From Chitinophaga sedimenti (lineage in GTDB: Bacteria > Bacteroidota > Bacteroidia > Chitinophagales > Chitinophagaceae): DNA of 64,000 nt. Below, piece by piece: positions 56,261-64,000 of this stretch. The notes beneath the pieces are model-generated. The model saw only the letters and a list, made by a program, of their open reading frames with translations. It did not search any database and had not been told where the DNA came from. Position 1 is the stretch's first letter; each line of letters opens with the position of its first letter. The stretch lies in NCBI RefSeq assembly GCF_023156195.1, contig NZ_JAKUKA010000001.1, forward strand, positions 3,100,001-3,164,000, in the 5' to 3' direction. Position numbers and translations under genes: made by a program.

Positions 56261-56410
56261 AACGATAGTTTTATTTTGTACCAATGTCAACACAAAATCA
56301 ATACCAAAAGGTACACAAGTGAACTAAATAACGACAATAGGCAGGATAAATCTTGTAAAACAAGTCCATTTTTGTACTATTTTAGCACATAAGTTTCCTA
56401 AAAGTTGATT

Positions 56411-57023
56411 ATGAAATACGAACTGATTATTGATATTATCCGGCTGGTTGACACATTTGAGGCGGATATTACAGATGAAAAGGCGGATTTACAGCAATTC
56501 GGGCAATGGTTAAATCAATACCTGAAGCAAAGAAGGCTGGCGGGCAGATGAGGCAGACTGGGAAGGAAAATCCACAGGCCGCTCGGCAGACAGTGTCATC
56601 AACACTACGCTGGTACATCTTTATAGATATGCAAAATTGCAGGCAAAGGCTGCTATCGCCGGCACCAGTTTTTCCACGCCCGACGACTTCATTTACCTGA
56701 TCAACCTCGCGGTGCATGGCAGCATGAGCAAAACAGCGCTGATAAGGCGAAACGTTCACGAAAAATCAGCTGGTATGCAAATCGTGAAAAGGCTGATCGA
56801 CAATGGCCTGGTGGAACAAACGGCTTCCGGCCAGGATAAACGTAACCGTACATTGCACATCACAGAAAAAGGAACGGATTTACTCGAAGCTAATATGGAT
56901 AATATCCGACAGGCATCCAGAAACGTGACTGCGCCCCTCACCGACCAGGAAAAGACGGAGCTGATCCGGCTGCTTGCCAAATTGGAACAGTACCATGAAG
57001 GCAGGTGGCGTGGACAGGAATAA
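56411..57023 (+). CDS. MarR-family transcriptional regulator (frameshifted)
   Basis: Winged-helix regulator of about 204 residues. The first part from 56411 reads MKYELIIDIIRLVDTFEADI; the frame stops near 56549, and a second frame carries on as EGWRADEADWEGKSTGRSAD. The shift between them is net +1, so either one extra base or two missing bases near 56535-56545. The MarR core follows: DDFIYLINLAVHGSMSKTAL, then GMQIVKRLIDNGLVEQTASG and KRNRTLHITEKGTDLLEANM. It is divergent from the FAS1 gene (gap 150 bp) and convergent with the MFS gene. Ligand and targets unknown. Confidence 0.85.
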
Positions 57024-57109
57024 GAGGTCCCGTTTTCAGCAGGAATATACAGATCAGTCTCAGCAAGAGAAGATTAACAACAGGCTGGGGTATGGAAGAT
57101 GCATAATAC

Positions 57110-57207
57110 ATCCTATATGGATCCTATATGCTTCCTATATCCCCCTCAGCACCAGCAACGCTTTCAGCGAACAAGCATATAGGAAGCATATAGGATCCAT
57201 ACAGGAT
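57110..57207. repeat. 31-bp inverted repeat built of 11-bp units, between convergent genes
   Basis: Arms 57110-57140 and 57177-57207 match at 30 of 31 positions, with a 36-bp loop. Within the left arm TCCTATAT starts at 57111, 57122 and 57133, exactly 11 bp apart (units TCCTATATGGA, TCCTATATGCT, TCCTATAT); the right arm mirrors this with AGGAAGCATAT, AGGATCCATAC, AGGAT. The right arm reaches the first base of the MFS gene's stop codon, and the MarR gene ends 86 bp to the left, so it can work as a two-way terminator. Its length, internal periodicity and likeness to the arrays at 13581-13759 set it apart from an ordinary terminator. Confidence 0.85.
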
Positions 57208-58361
57208 CACCGGCGTTCCTTTACCGCAAGCACGCAATGATACATACAACACAGTAATAAGACCATTACAGCGCCCCATTGCGCCCCCGCGGCATCAGAA
57301 GCCACCCCCATCAATAAGGGGAAAATAGCCCCGCCGGAAACACCCATAATCAACAATCCCGATACTTCATTGGAACGCTCGGGCTTCCGTTGTAGGGCAA
57401 ATGAGAAAAGTATAGAAAAGATATTGGCACAGGCAAAGCCCGCCAGCGCCACCGCGGTATAGATAGCTGTCGTACTGGAAACAAACAGTAAAAGCACCAC
57501 CGCCGCCATTGCCGCAAAAGACGACACCACGTAAAAGGGCCTTGCCGACCACTTCGCCAGCATGATCGCCCCCAGGAACGTACCCACGGTTTTAAATACG
57601 AAGTAAACACTCGCAATATACCCCGACTCCTGCAGCGACACCCCCGCCCTTTCCATCAGTATTCTTGGTGCGGAAACATTTAGTCCCACATCGATACCTA
57701 CCAGGGTAAGGATGCCGAGAAAGTAAAGAAAAATACTGCTATCGCCCAGTAAGGCAAAGCATTCGCGGATGGTAGATGTATTTTCTTTGCGATTATCTTC
57801 CTGAAGCGGCGTGGCGGTAAGCCATAAAAATGATAACAGGGTCACGCCTGCGAACACCGGGAACAGGTACTGCCAGTTGCTGAAAAACTTCACCGCGAAG
57901 GCAGCGATAATCGGCCCGAGGAAAGAGGATATTGCCTTGATGAACTGACCGGCCGTAAGGCTGCTCGTCAGTTTATCCTTGCTGACCACATTTGTCAGTA
58001 ATGGGTTCAAAGCCACCTGCAGCAGTGTATTACCGATACCCAGCAAGGCAAAGGCGGCCAGCACTACCGGCAGGGAATAAGATAACATCGGCACCAGCAG
58101 TCCTACACCCGTTATCACCATGCTCAGCTGCACCGTGCGTTTACGGCCAATGCGGTTCATCAGCATGCCGGTTGGCACAGAGAATATCAGGAACCAGAGG
58201 AAAACGGCCATCGGCAGCAGGTTCGACAGCGTATCCGACAATCCGAAATCGTTCTTTACATAGTTGGTTGCAATGCCCACCACGTCCACAAAGCCCATGA
58301 TAAAAAATCCGAACAGTATAGGCGCCAGTTGTAGTACGCTTGTTTTAGGTTGCTGGGTCAT
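57207..58361 (-). CDS. MFS transporter, sugar type
   Basis: Twelve-helix inner-membrane transporter of 384 residues, intact. The N-terminal half has GFFIMGFVDVVGIATNYVKN and the MFS loop motif GMLMNRIGRKRTV after helix 2; the second half repeats the fold, with SARPFYVVSSFAAM in the central loop region. The layout resembles FucP/GlcP-type sugar porters of Bacteroidota. It is the last gene of the alpha-mannan-type operon, 6 bp after the GH76 gene, and so probably takes the released mannose or manno-oligosaccharide into the cytoplasm. Its stop is inside the edge of the large inverted repeat. Confidence 0.9.
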   Translation of the reverse strand: MTQQPKTSVLQLAPILFGFFIMGFVDVVGIATNYVKNDFGLSDTLSNLLPMAVFLWFLIFSVPTGMLMNRIGRKRTVQLSMVITGVGLLVPMLSYSLPVVLAAFALLGIGNTLLQVALNPLLTNVVSKDKLTSSLTAGQFIKAISSFLGPIIAAFAVKFFSNWQYLFPVFAGVTLLSFLWLTATPLQEDNRKENTSTIRECFALLGDSSIFLYFLGILTLVGIDVGLNVSAPRILMERAGVSLQESGYIASVYFVFKTVGTFLGAIMLAKWSARPFYVVSSFAAMAAVVLLLFVSSTTAIYTAVALAGFACANIFSILFSFALQRKPERSNEVSGLLIMGVSGGAIFPLLMGVASDAAGAQWGAVMVLLLCCMYHCVLAVKERR

Positions 58362-58367
58362 AAGTTT

Positions 58368-59521
58368 TTATTTTAGTTTGAGCTGCGCCATGCGGGCGTA
58401 AATCTCCGCAATACAGGCTTCATCCAGCAGCCACTTCGGTTTGCCGGTGTTGTCGCGCGCCTCGCTCCAGTCGTGGTTCAGTAAGCCATGCGGATCTTTG
58501 TTGTTCCAGGCATGATCTACTTTAGATATGATCGCTTTAAGATACTTCGGGTCTTTATTCACTGCATAATACGCTACATACCCGCGGAACAATACTGTGG
58601 CAAACCATGGCAGATCACAGAATGCACTGCGCATACCTTCCTGCGGGCGACCGAAATATTGATAGGCAGATGCTGCCGTCTGCGTAGCATGCTGATAGTA
58701 TTTTTATCCCCGGTAAAAGCATATAACATCATCGCCGCTTCCAGCATCGATCCTGTGTTATACGTATAGTAAACCGGGTTGATCTTGCCGGTAGCCGTTT
58801 TGATATCGTTTACATACAAGCCGGCCGAATCACGCAAATGTGTATACATCCAGTCGTAAAAGCGGATGCCCTGTTGCAGGTAATACGGATCACGGCCTGC
58901 TTTATAGATCTTCAATGCCGCCAGCGTGGCCATCCCGTTACTGCAGGCCGGCTTCTGATCGCCATGGCCTTCCAGCCAGGTAACGCCGCCGCCAAGGGTA
59001 TCGGTCCAGCCGCTCATAATGAAGGTAAATACTTCTTTGGCGTCTTTTAAATATATTGGATCGCCGGTATTTTCATACGCCTCCGCATAATCGATCGCGA
59101 CCAGGCCGTTGTCGTCATAGTAGCGGTCTACCCGCTCAAACTTTGCGGGATAGGCCTGGTATCCGGCCGGTGCCCGCGTAGTATCGCGGTATTGCCGCAT
59201 GCCCGCCATCACCGAGTCGAGATACGGCCGGTACTTGTTACCCGGGAACCGCATCAATATATTCGTAGCAGATACGATCCCGCTTAAAGGCCACAGGTAA
59301 CTGACGGCTTTCGACTGCACATTACCATCCTGCATGTAGGTCAGCGAATCTTTATGCTGCTGCGGATAATATTCCGAAAACAATCCATGCTCCGGCACGC
59401 GGTACAACGTCCATACACGGGTAAACATTTCTTCCGCCCTGCGCTGGTATTCACGTGCAGACTGCGCAGCGGCAGACAGCAACAGCACACTCAATATCGA
59501 AGTGAATAACAATTTCTTCAT
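58368..59521 (-). CDS. GH76 family glycosidase, exported (frameshifted)
   Basis: Predicted endo-alpha-1,6-mannanase of family GH76, which cuts the backbone of fungal-type alpha-mannan. About 384 residues. The signal peptide ends in LSAAAQ. The catalytic aspartate pair is in RYYDDNGLVAIDYAEAYENT, the signature of the (alpha/alpha)6 barrel; conserved VTWLEGHGDQKPACSNGMAT and YYTYNTGSMLEAAMMLY follow. One base is missing in the T run at 58700-58704; repaired, it reads DKKYYQHATQTAASAYQYFG. Its start overlaps the stop of the upstream GH76 gene by 4 bp (ATGA), so the two are translationally coupled. Confidence 0.9.
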
Positions 59522-60761
59522 AACGCCGGTTGATGAAGGGCCCGCCGAAACGGGCCCGCATCTTTATTTTTCTTTTTCCAGATAGATATCCTCGCATAAA
59601 TCTCCACCATCGCTACCTGCGTCAGCAGCGAATGGTACCTGCCCAGGTCGGAGCCCGACCAGTCTTCATAAAACTGGCGCGTATCGGGCAGGCGGGCATG
59701 GTCCCACGCATAATCCACGTTAGCCACCAGCGTATCGATATAAGCCGTGTTAGCATCCACTGTATTCAGCTCCAGGTAACCACGCAGCAGCACCGCTGTA
59801 AACCAGGGATCGTTTGCTGTATAAAAGCGCCCCTGGTTAGCCACGTTCCGCGTAAATATGTTATACGCACCCTGTGCCCAGGCCTTCGCGTCGGCCAGGT
59901 AAGCCTGGTCGCCGGTGATCTTGAACAACAATGCAGCGTTCTGTATCATCGCGCCGGAGTTGTACGTCCACTTTGCATAGTTGATCGCGCCGGTTTTAAT
60001 CGACACTGAGTTCCAGAAGCCCTTGTCAACGGGATCGAGCATATACTGTTTTACCCAGGCATACCAGCGTTTCGCGGAGGTTAAATACATCTCCTGTTTT
60101 TCCTGCTGATACAATTGCAGCGCCAGCGTTGCAGAAAGCGCGGTCACGTTGGTGGCCTTCATATAGTCGGGGTGATCGGGATTGTTTAACACCCCTCGTT
60201 CCAATACAGTCCACCACCCGCTTCCGGGCTTTCACCCGAAGCACAGAAGGTGTAACACAGTTTCGCATTGGTCAGCAACTGCTGATCGCCTGTCAGGTGA
60301 AATGCTTCCAGCATATCGATACCGGTAATCGCATTATCGTCATAAAAACGATCGGCCAGACCTTCGGTAACGGGCGACGACTGGTAAGCCGCCGGCGTTC
60401 TCGAAACATCTTTATACCCTTCCATACCGGCCAGCGTACTATTGTAATAGCCCTGCACCGCATCATCGGTATATCCCATCTGCTTTAATAAGGTAGCGCC
60501 GGTAAACATTGCCGAATACGGCCACAAATAAGCATACCGTGGATCACCGGGTTGAGTGGGATAGCTTTCCTTTACGTACACGCTGCCGTTTACGCCATAG
60601 TATTTGTAAATATCTTCCAGCACCTGGCGTGACTTCATTTTGTAAGTCATTTCGGTAGACGTGGTATCGCCGGGTACGATCACCGGTGAATCCTCACGCA
60701 CCTTGTAACACCCGGTCATGAAAACTGCCGCTGCGGCTATTGATAAGATGAATAGTCTCAT
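59518..60761 (-). CDS. GH76 family lipoprotein glycosidase (frameshifted)
   Basis: Second GH76-type alpha-1,6-mannanase, about 414 residues, anchored as a lipoprotein: the signal peptide ends in VFMTGC. This suggests a surface enzyme that makes first cuts, while the partner GH76 acts in the periplasm. The catalytic pair is in RFYDDNAITGIDMLEAFHLT; YNSGAMIQNAALLFKIT and YEDWSGSDLGRYHSLLTQ follow. One missing base near 60193-60197 interrupts LYWNE/GVLNNPDHP. It starts 26 bp after the SusE gene and overlaps the next gene by 4 bp. Confidence 0.9.
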
Positions 60762-60786
60762 GTGAAAACCTTTAATGGTGATACAA

Positions 60787-61932
60787 TTAGTGCACGGTCA
60801 GTTTGTAATTATAATCCGCCGCGGCATTCATTTGCAGGGTAAAGTCCCCTGTTTTGCCATCGGAGCCCGCAGGATACTTATAGGTAAAATCCCACTGCGA
60901 ATTATCTACCGGTACAATGCTGTAGTAAGCTGCCGGTGTATTAGCATCAGGTGGCGTAGAGTTAGATTGATTTACGCTGCCGTAATACTGTACACCCGCG
61001 GTACCACCTGCATCTGCCGTCAGGAACTGGAATTTAAAACGGTCATCTTTCCAGCTGCCGAAATCGTAGTAAGCGATCGGTATGTTAGTGCTTTTCCAGG
61101 TGCCGTTACCCGCATAAGCAAGGGTGCCAATCGTTTTATTATAGGCAGATGCAAATACACCTACACCCGTGATCTCTGTCATCTCTGCAGCAGCATTGGC
61201 GAAATCAAGGCGAATACGATAGATTTTTTCTGCCGCCTGCTGGTTATCGCCACCTTCCGCCAGGCGGGTTCCCTGGATGGAATAGGTAACAGGTGTGCCG
61301 TTGTTGCGGTCTACAAACTGGAAAGCGCCGGCTTTCAAACGCGTGAAGATCTCGAACACACCGTCTGCATTCAGGCGCATTGGCTGTGCATTTGCCAGGT
61401 CGGCACCACCTTCGGTAGCCGCACCGGTAATGAATACGCTGGAAGGAATCTCTGTAAAGCCGGAAGGTCTTTCGACTACGATCGTCCTCGATGCCTCCGC
61501 TTTCTTTTCATTCAAACCTTTGCTGGCGATTACCGTCCACTGCAGCGAACCGGAGGTCGAAGGCTGAATACCCGCTTTGCTCGCAATGCTGTTCAGTATT
61601 TTATGCGATAACGACAGCGCATTCTGTACACCGTTACCGTTAGAAGCGATGGTATAAATCGGACGCTGGAAATCACCGCCCAGCGTATCGAAAGCCACTT
61701 CATACATCACCAGGCTGCCATCTTCCGCTCTTGCCGGGCTCCATTCGAAGCTCACCACCGCAGTGGTAGCGGGCTGCAGTTTCAGGTACTTACCCACTTC
61801 CGGGTAATAAAGTTCCTTCACGGTAGAAATATTGCTGTTGATGGATTTCTCTTTTTCGCAGGATGCGAAGCCAGTGATAGCCAACGTTGCGGCCAGTATG
61901 CTATATATTTTGAGTTTGATGTTGTGTATCAT
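60787..61932 (-). CDS. SusE/SusF-type surface glycan-binding lipoprotein
   Basis: Surface lipoprotein that binds the polysaccharide next to the SusCD importer, 381 residues, intact. The start at 61932 (MIHNIKLKIYSILAATLAIT) leads to a lipobox ending GFASC. The N-terminal SusE domain (VSFEWSPARAEDGSLVMYEV, ALSLSHKILNSIASKAGI) is an immunoglobulin-like fold; two C-terminal starch-binding-type domains follow (FEIFTRLKAGAFQFVDR; WDFTYKYPAGSDGKTGDFTL). It lies between susD (34 bp upstream) and the GH76 genes. Confidence 0.9.
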   Translation of the reverse strand: MIHNIKLKIYSILAATLAITGFASCEKEKSINSNISTVKELYYPEVGKYLKLQPATTAVVSFEWSPARAEDGSLVMYEVAFDTLGGDFQRPIYTIASNGNGVQNALSLSHKILNSIASKAGIQPSTSGSLQWTVIASKGLNEKKAEASRTIVVERPSGFTEIPSSVFITGAATEGGADLANAQPMRLNADGVFEIFTRLKAGAFQFVDRNNGTPVTYSIQGTRLAEGGDNQQAAEKIYRIRLDFANAAAEMTEITGVGVFASAYNKTIGTLAYAGNGTWKSTNIPIAYYDFGSWKDDRFKFQFLTADAGGTAGVQYYGSVNQSNSTPPDANTPAAYYSIVPVDNSQWDFTYKYPAGSDGKTGDFTLQMNAAADYNYKLTVH

Positions 61933-61966
61933 GATCATACTTTTTTCAATATGGAATAGTGGAATG

Positions 61967-63571
61967 TTACCAGTTTGGATTGTTGGGCAGCAGGTTTTTG
62001 TTCATCTCAATGTCTGCCTGCGGCACCGGCCACAAGTAGTGTTTCGCTGCATTAAACACGCGGCGGTCGGCCACTATGTTGCTATTTCCTACTTTCATGC
62101 CGTAGAGCACACCGTTCATCACGGTTTCTGCTATTCTCCAGCGACGAATATCAAACACACGCTGACTTTCCAGCGCCAGTTCACTTCTGCGCTCGCGGCG
62201 TACAATGTCGATCAAACCTGCATTACCCACACCCGCGTAGTTCGCGAAATTAAGGGCAGCCGGATCGGTAAAGCCTGCACGCTCACGGATAGCGCGGATC
62301 GTTTTGTTCCAGGTCGCTTCGTCCAGCTGGTTCTGCATTGCCTTCGCCTCTGCGTACATCAGCAGCACATCGGCATAACGGATCAGTATCAGGTTCAAAC
62401 CGGAATTATTGTTACCATCCGCCGTACGGTCATAGTACTTGCGGAAGTAATAACCTGTCTTGGAGGCATCAGATTTATCTACCGCATTATCGCCGGTACC
62501 GGGCGCTGTACTGATCGTGATCGTCTCTCCTTTTTTGGTGATAAATGAAGAACCATCATGAATGATCGTGGCTTCCAGGCGCGGATCACGATTGGCGTAA
62601 GGCGTTGTTTCGTTATAACCGGAACCGGTTTCAGTAATGGCTTTACCATTCGTCATGATGAAATTATCCACCAATGACTGCGATGGCGCCATGCCCGTGA
62701 TCAGCTGTCCTTCGGTAAATGGCAGGAAGAAACGCTGCATGGAATGCGTACGTTGTACCGGCACAAATTCCAGGTTCAGGATCACTTCACTGTTATTCTC
62801 ATTTTCGGGCTGGAATATCCCGCTAAAGGAAGGGAACAAGGTATAAGTACCATAAGTCCCCGCCATGATCTGTTCCAGCAACGTAGCGGCATCGGCCCAT
62901 TTGCTGTCGTACAGCAGTATCTGCGCTTTCAGGGCAGCAGCTGCACCGCGGGTGATGCGGCCTTTGTCAGACTCCGCATACTCGTTTTTTAACGGCAGGG
63001 CAGGCATGATTTCGTCCAGCTCCGTCTTCATGTAGGCCACTACATCTGCTTTGGGCGACCGCGCGATCTGGAAACTTTCGTCGTACGAAATCTCGTTCTT
63101 GATAAGTGCCACATCTCCATACCAATTTGTTAAATGGAAGTAATGGTAGGCGCGGATAAAACGTGCCTCTGCGAGGTAACGCGCTTTCAGTCCCGCTTCC
63201 AGGTTGGGCACTTTATCGATGTTGGCCAGTAGGTTATTTACATTACGGATACCGCCATAATGGAAAGCCCACTCTCCCGCCACGCGATTCGTACGGCCAT
63301 CGTACGAACCCGCTGCGATCAGCTGCGCCTGTCCTCCGTTCACGGAGCTGGAGCTGAAAGCGTTATCACTCAGGCTTTCATTAAAGAAGTAATAGTCGGC
63401 CGAATACATACCGGCGTAAGCATTGTTGAGGCTCTGCTCCGCCGCTTCCGGCTTCTGCCAGAAGGTAAGGTCGGTGTCCTGGTAAGAAGGCCCCAGGTCG
63501 AGGTCCTTACAGCCTGCTGCACCCAGCAGCAGGACGCCCAGCACTATCGAACAATATTTTCTAATCCTCAT
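61967..63571 (-). CDS. SusD/RagB-type surface lipoprotein
   Basis: Surface lipoprotein lid of the SusC channel, 534 residues, intact. The signal peptide ends in LLGAAGC. The core has LNNAYAGMYSADYYFFNESL, YLAEARFIRAYHYFHLTNWY and the C-terminal LNLILIRYADVLLMYAEAKA and RRERRSELALESQRVFDIRR. It is followed by SusE and two GH76 enzymes and preceded by susC (21 bp), giving a complete locus for alpha-mannan-like substrate. Confidence 0.95.
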   Translation of the reverse strand: MRIRKYCSIVLGVLLLGAAGCKDLDLGPSYQDTDLTFWQKPEAAEQSLNNAYAGMYSADYYFFNESLSDNAFSSSSVNGGQAQLIAAGSYDGRTNRVAGEWAFHYGGIRNVNNLLANIDKVPNLEAGLKARYLAEARFIRAYHYFHLTNWYGDVALIKNEISYDESFQIARSPKADVVAYMKTELDEIMPALPLKNEYAESDKGRITRGAAAALKAQILLYDSKWADAATLLEQIMAGTYGTYTLFPSFSGIFQPENENNSEVILNLEFVPVQRTHSMQRFFLPFTEGQLITGMAPSQSLVDNFIMTNGKAITETGSGYNETTPYANRDPRLEATIIHDGSSFITKKGETITISTAPGTGDNAVDKSDASKTGYYFRKYYDRTADGNNNSGLNLILIRYADVLLMYAEAKAMQNQLDEATWNKTIRAIRERAGFTDPAALNFANYAGVGNAGLIDIVRRERRSELALESQRVFDIRRWRIAETVMNGVLYGMKVGNSNIVADRRVFNAAKHYLWPVPQADIEMNKNLLPNNPNW

Positions 63572-63592
63572 ATATCGATCATTTAAACGTGG

Positions 63593-64000
63593 TTAAAAGT
63601 TAATGTCCAGACCCACTGCCCAAACTTTCTGTACCGGGTAAATACGGCCGCTGGTAGCGCTGCTGAGTGCATTCAGGTTCAGCGTACTGTTAAACTCCGT
63701 CAGCTCCGGGTCCATACCGTTCTTCATGCTGGTCAGCGTGAGCAGGTTCTGCCCCGTTACGTATACCCTTACTTTCTGCAGCTTCGCCTGTTTGGTGAGC
63801 GATGCCGGCAGGGTGTAACCCAGCTGCGCATTCTTTAAACGGGCATACGCCGCGTTTTCCAGCCAGAAGGTAGAGTTCACATTGTTGTTTGCCGACGCCG
63901 TACCAATGGTCAGGCGCGGGTAATCCGCGTTCGGGTTGTTGGGTGTCCAGCGATCGAGGTGCTGTGAGTACACGTTATCCCAGTTATTATGGAACGCCTC
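63593..64000 (-). CDS. SusC-type TonB-dependent transporter, C-terminal end (runs off window)
   Basis: Last 135 residues of a SusC-type transporter; the frame is open to the right edge of the window (EAFHNNWDNVYSQHLDRW). Visible are the last barrel strands, FWLENAAYARLKNAQLGYTL, RVYVTGQNLLTLTSMKNGMD and the end VWAVGLDINF. Only the C-terminus can be judged, so the presence of an STN domain is unknown. susD follows after 21 bp. Confidence 0.9.
   Translation of the reverse strand, partial: EAFHNNWDNVYSQHLDRWTPNNPNADYPRLTIGTASANNNVNSTFWLENAAYARLKNAQLGYTLPASLTKQAKLQKVRVYVTGQNLLTLTSMKNGMDPELTEFNSTLNLNALSSATSGRIYPVQKVWAVGLDINF

Noticed and set aside
60775..61611. 278-codon plus-strand open frame opposite the SusE gene
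   Set aside because: The SusE protein on the minus strand has a signal peptide, lipobox and domain features; the antisense product has none.
1..64000. Search for tRNAs, insertion sequences, integrase or phage genes
   Set aside because: No tRNA cloverleaf, transposase or integrase motif, or terminal inverted repeat with target duplication was seen by eye; the only RNA gene found is ssrA.

Overview
This window is chromosomal DNA of a Bacteroidota bacterium, most likely a Chitinophaga-like member of the Chitinophagaceae. The signs are three SusC/SusD-type loci (two preceded by ECF sigma/FecR pairs), Bacteroidota promoters of the TTTG-N19-TAnnTTTG kind (upstream of rplU, similar at ssrA), a tmRNA with the tag GESNYAMAA, many secreted carbohydrate-active enzymes and moderately high GC. 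I see no phage, insertion sequence, CRISPR array or tRNA gene. At least 27 genes, including the normally essential dxr and rseP, are broken by about 35 single-base frameshifts. Nearly all behave as one missing base, and the two reading frames join into a normal full-length protein. I read these as base-calling or assembly errors and annotate the joined genes.

Layout. 1-930: start of a GH92 alpha-mannosidase gene. 1061-1200: a tiny ORF with a strong ribosome binding site, an inverted repeat and a terminator. 1213-5007: an NAD salvage/recycling operon (nadM-Nudix, nadV, two small genes) with its likely regulator nrtR and two palindromic operators. 5063-7512: a divergent nucleotidyltransferase-like/methyltransferase fusion and an unknown gene. 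7619-13434: gamma-glutamyltransferase, pseudo-receiver protein, exported pirin, Crp/Fnr regulator, DUF5995 protein and a secreted protein. 13435-14521: 11-bp phased repeats upstream of an orphan gene. 14518-15472: ABC ATPase.

15578-28930: ECF sigma, FecR, SusC, SusD, an 816-residue exported protein, an FAD oxidoreductase and an SGNH hydrolase, a locus with no recognisable glycosidase. 29217-33764: a TonB-dependent receptor and a REC-GAF-AAA+ protein lacking a DNA-binding tail. 33988-43764: a second ECF/FecR/SusCD locus with a secreted endonuclease/phosphatase-type enzyme and a BACON/DUF5689 lipoprotein, possibly for nucleic acid or phosphoester scavenging. 43817-46268: a molybdenum cofactor cluster in which moaCB, moaE and moaD are recognisable but mobA and moeA have large internal deletions, next to a nirB-like fragment. 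46343-48156: esterase-GH5 fusion. 48327-54387: housekeeping genes (histone-like protein, L27, L21, GH3-like enzyme, Dxr, RseP, tmRNA). 54405-57023: phosphatase, FAS1 lipoprotein, MarR regulator. 57110-57207: large inverted repeat. 57207-64000: a locus read leftwards (SusC, SusD, SusE, two GH76 enzymes, MFS transporter) that looks like alpha-mannan utilisation.

The genes fit a soil or plant-associated polymer degrader: each SusCD locus pairs outer-membrane import with surface or periplasmic enzymes, and the first two carry the ECF/anti-sigma pairs and STN receptor domains needed for substrate-responsive control.
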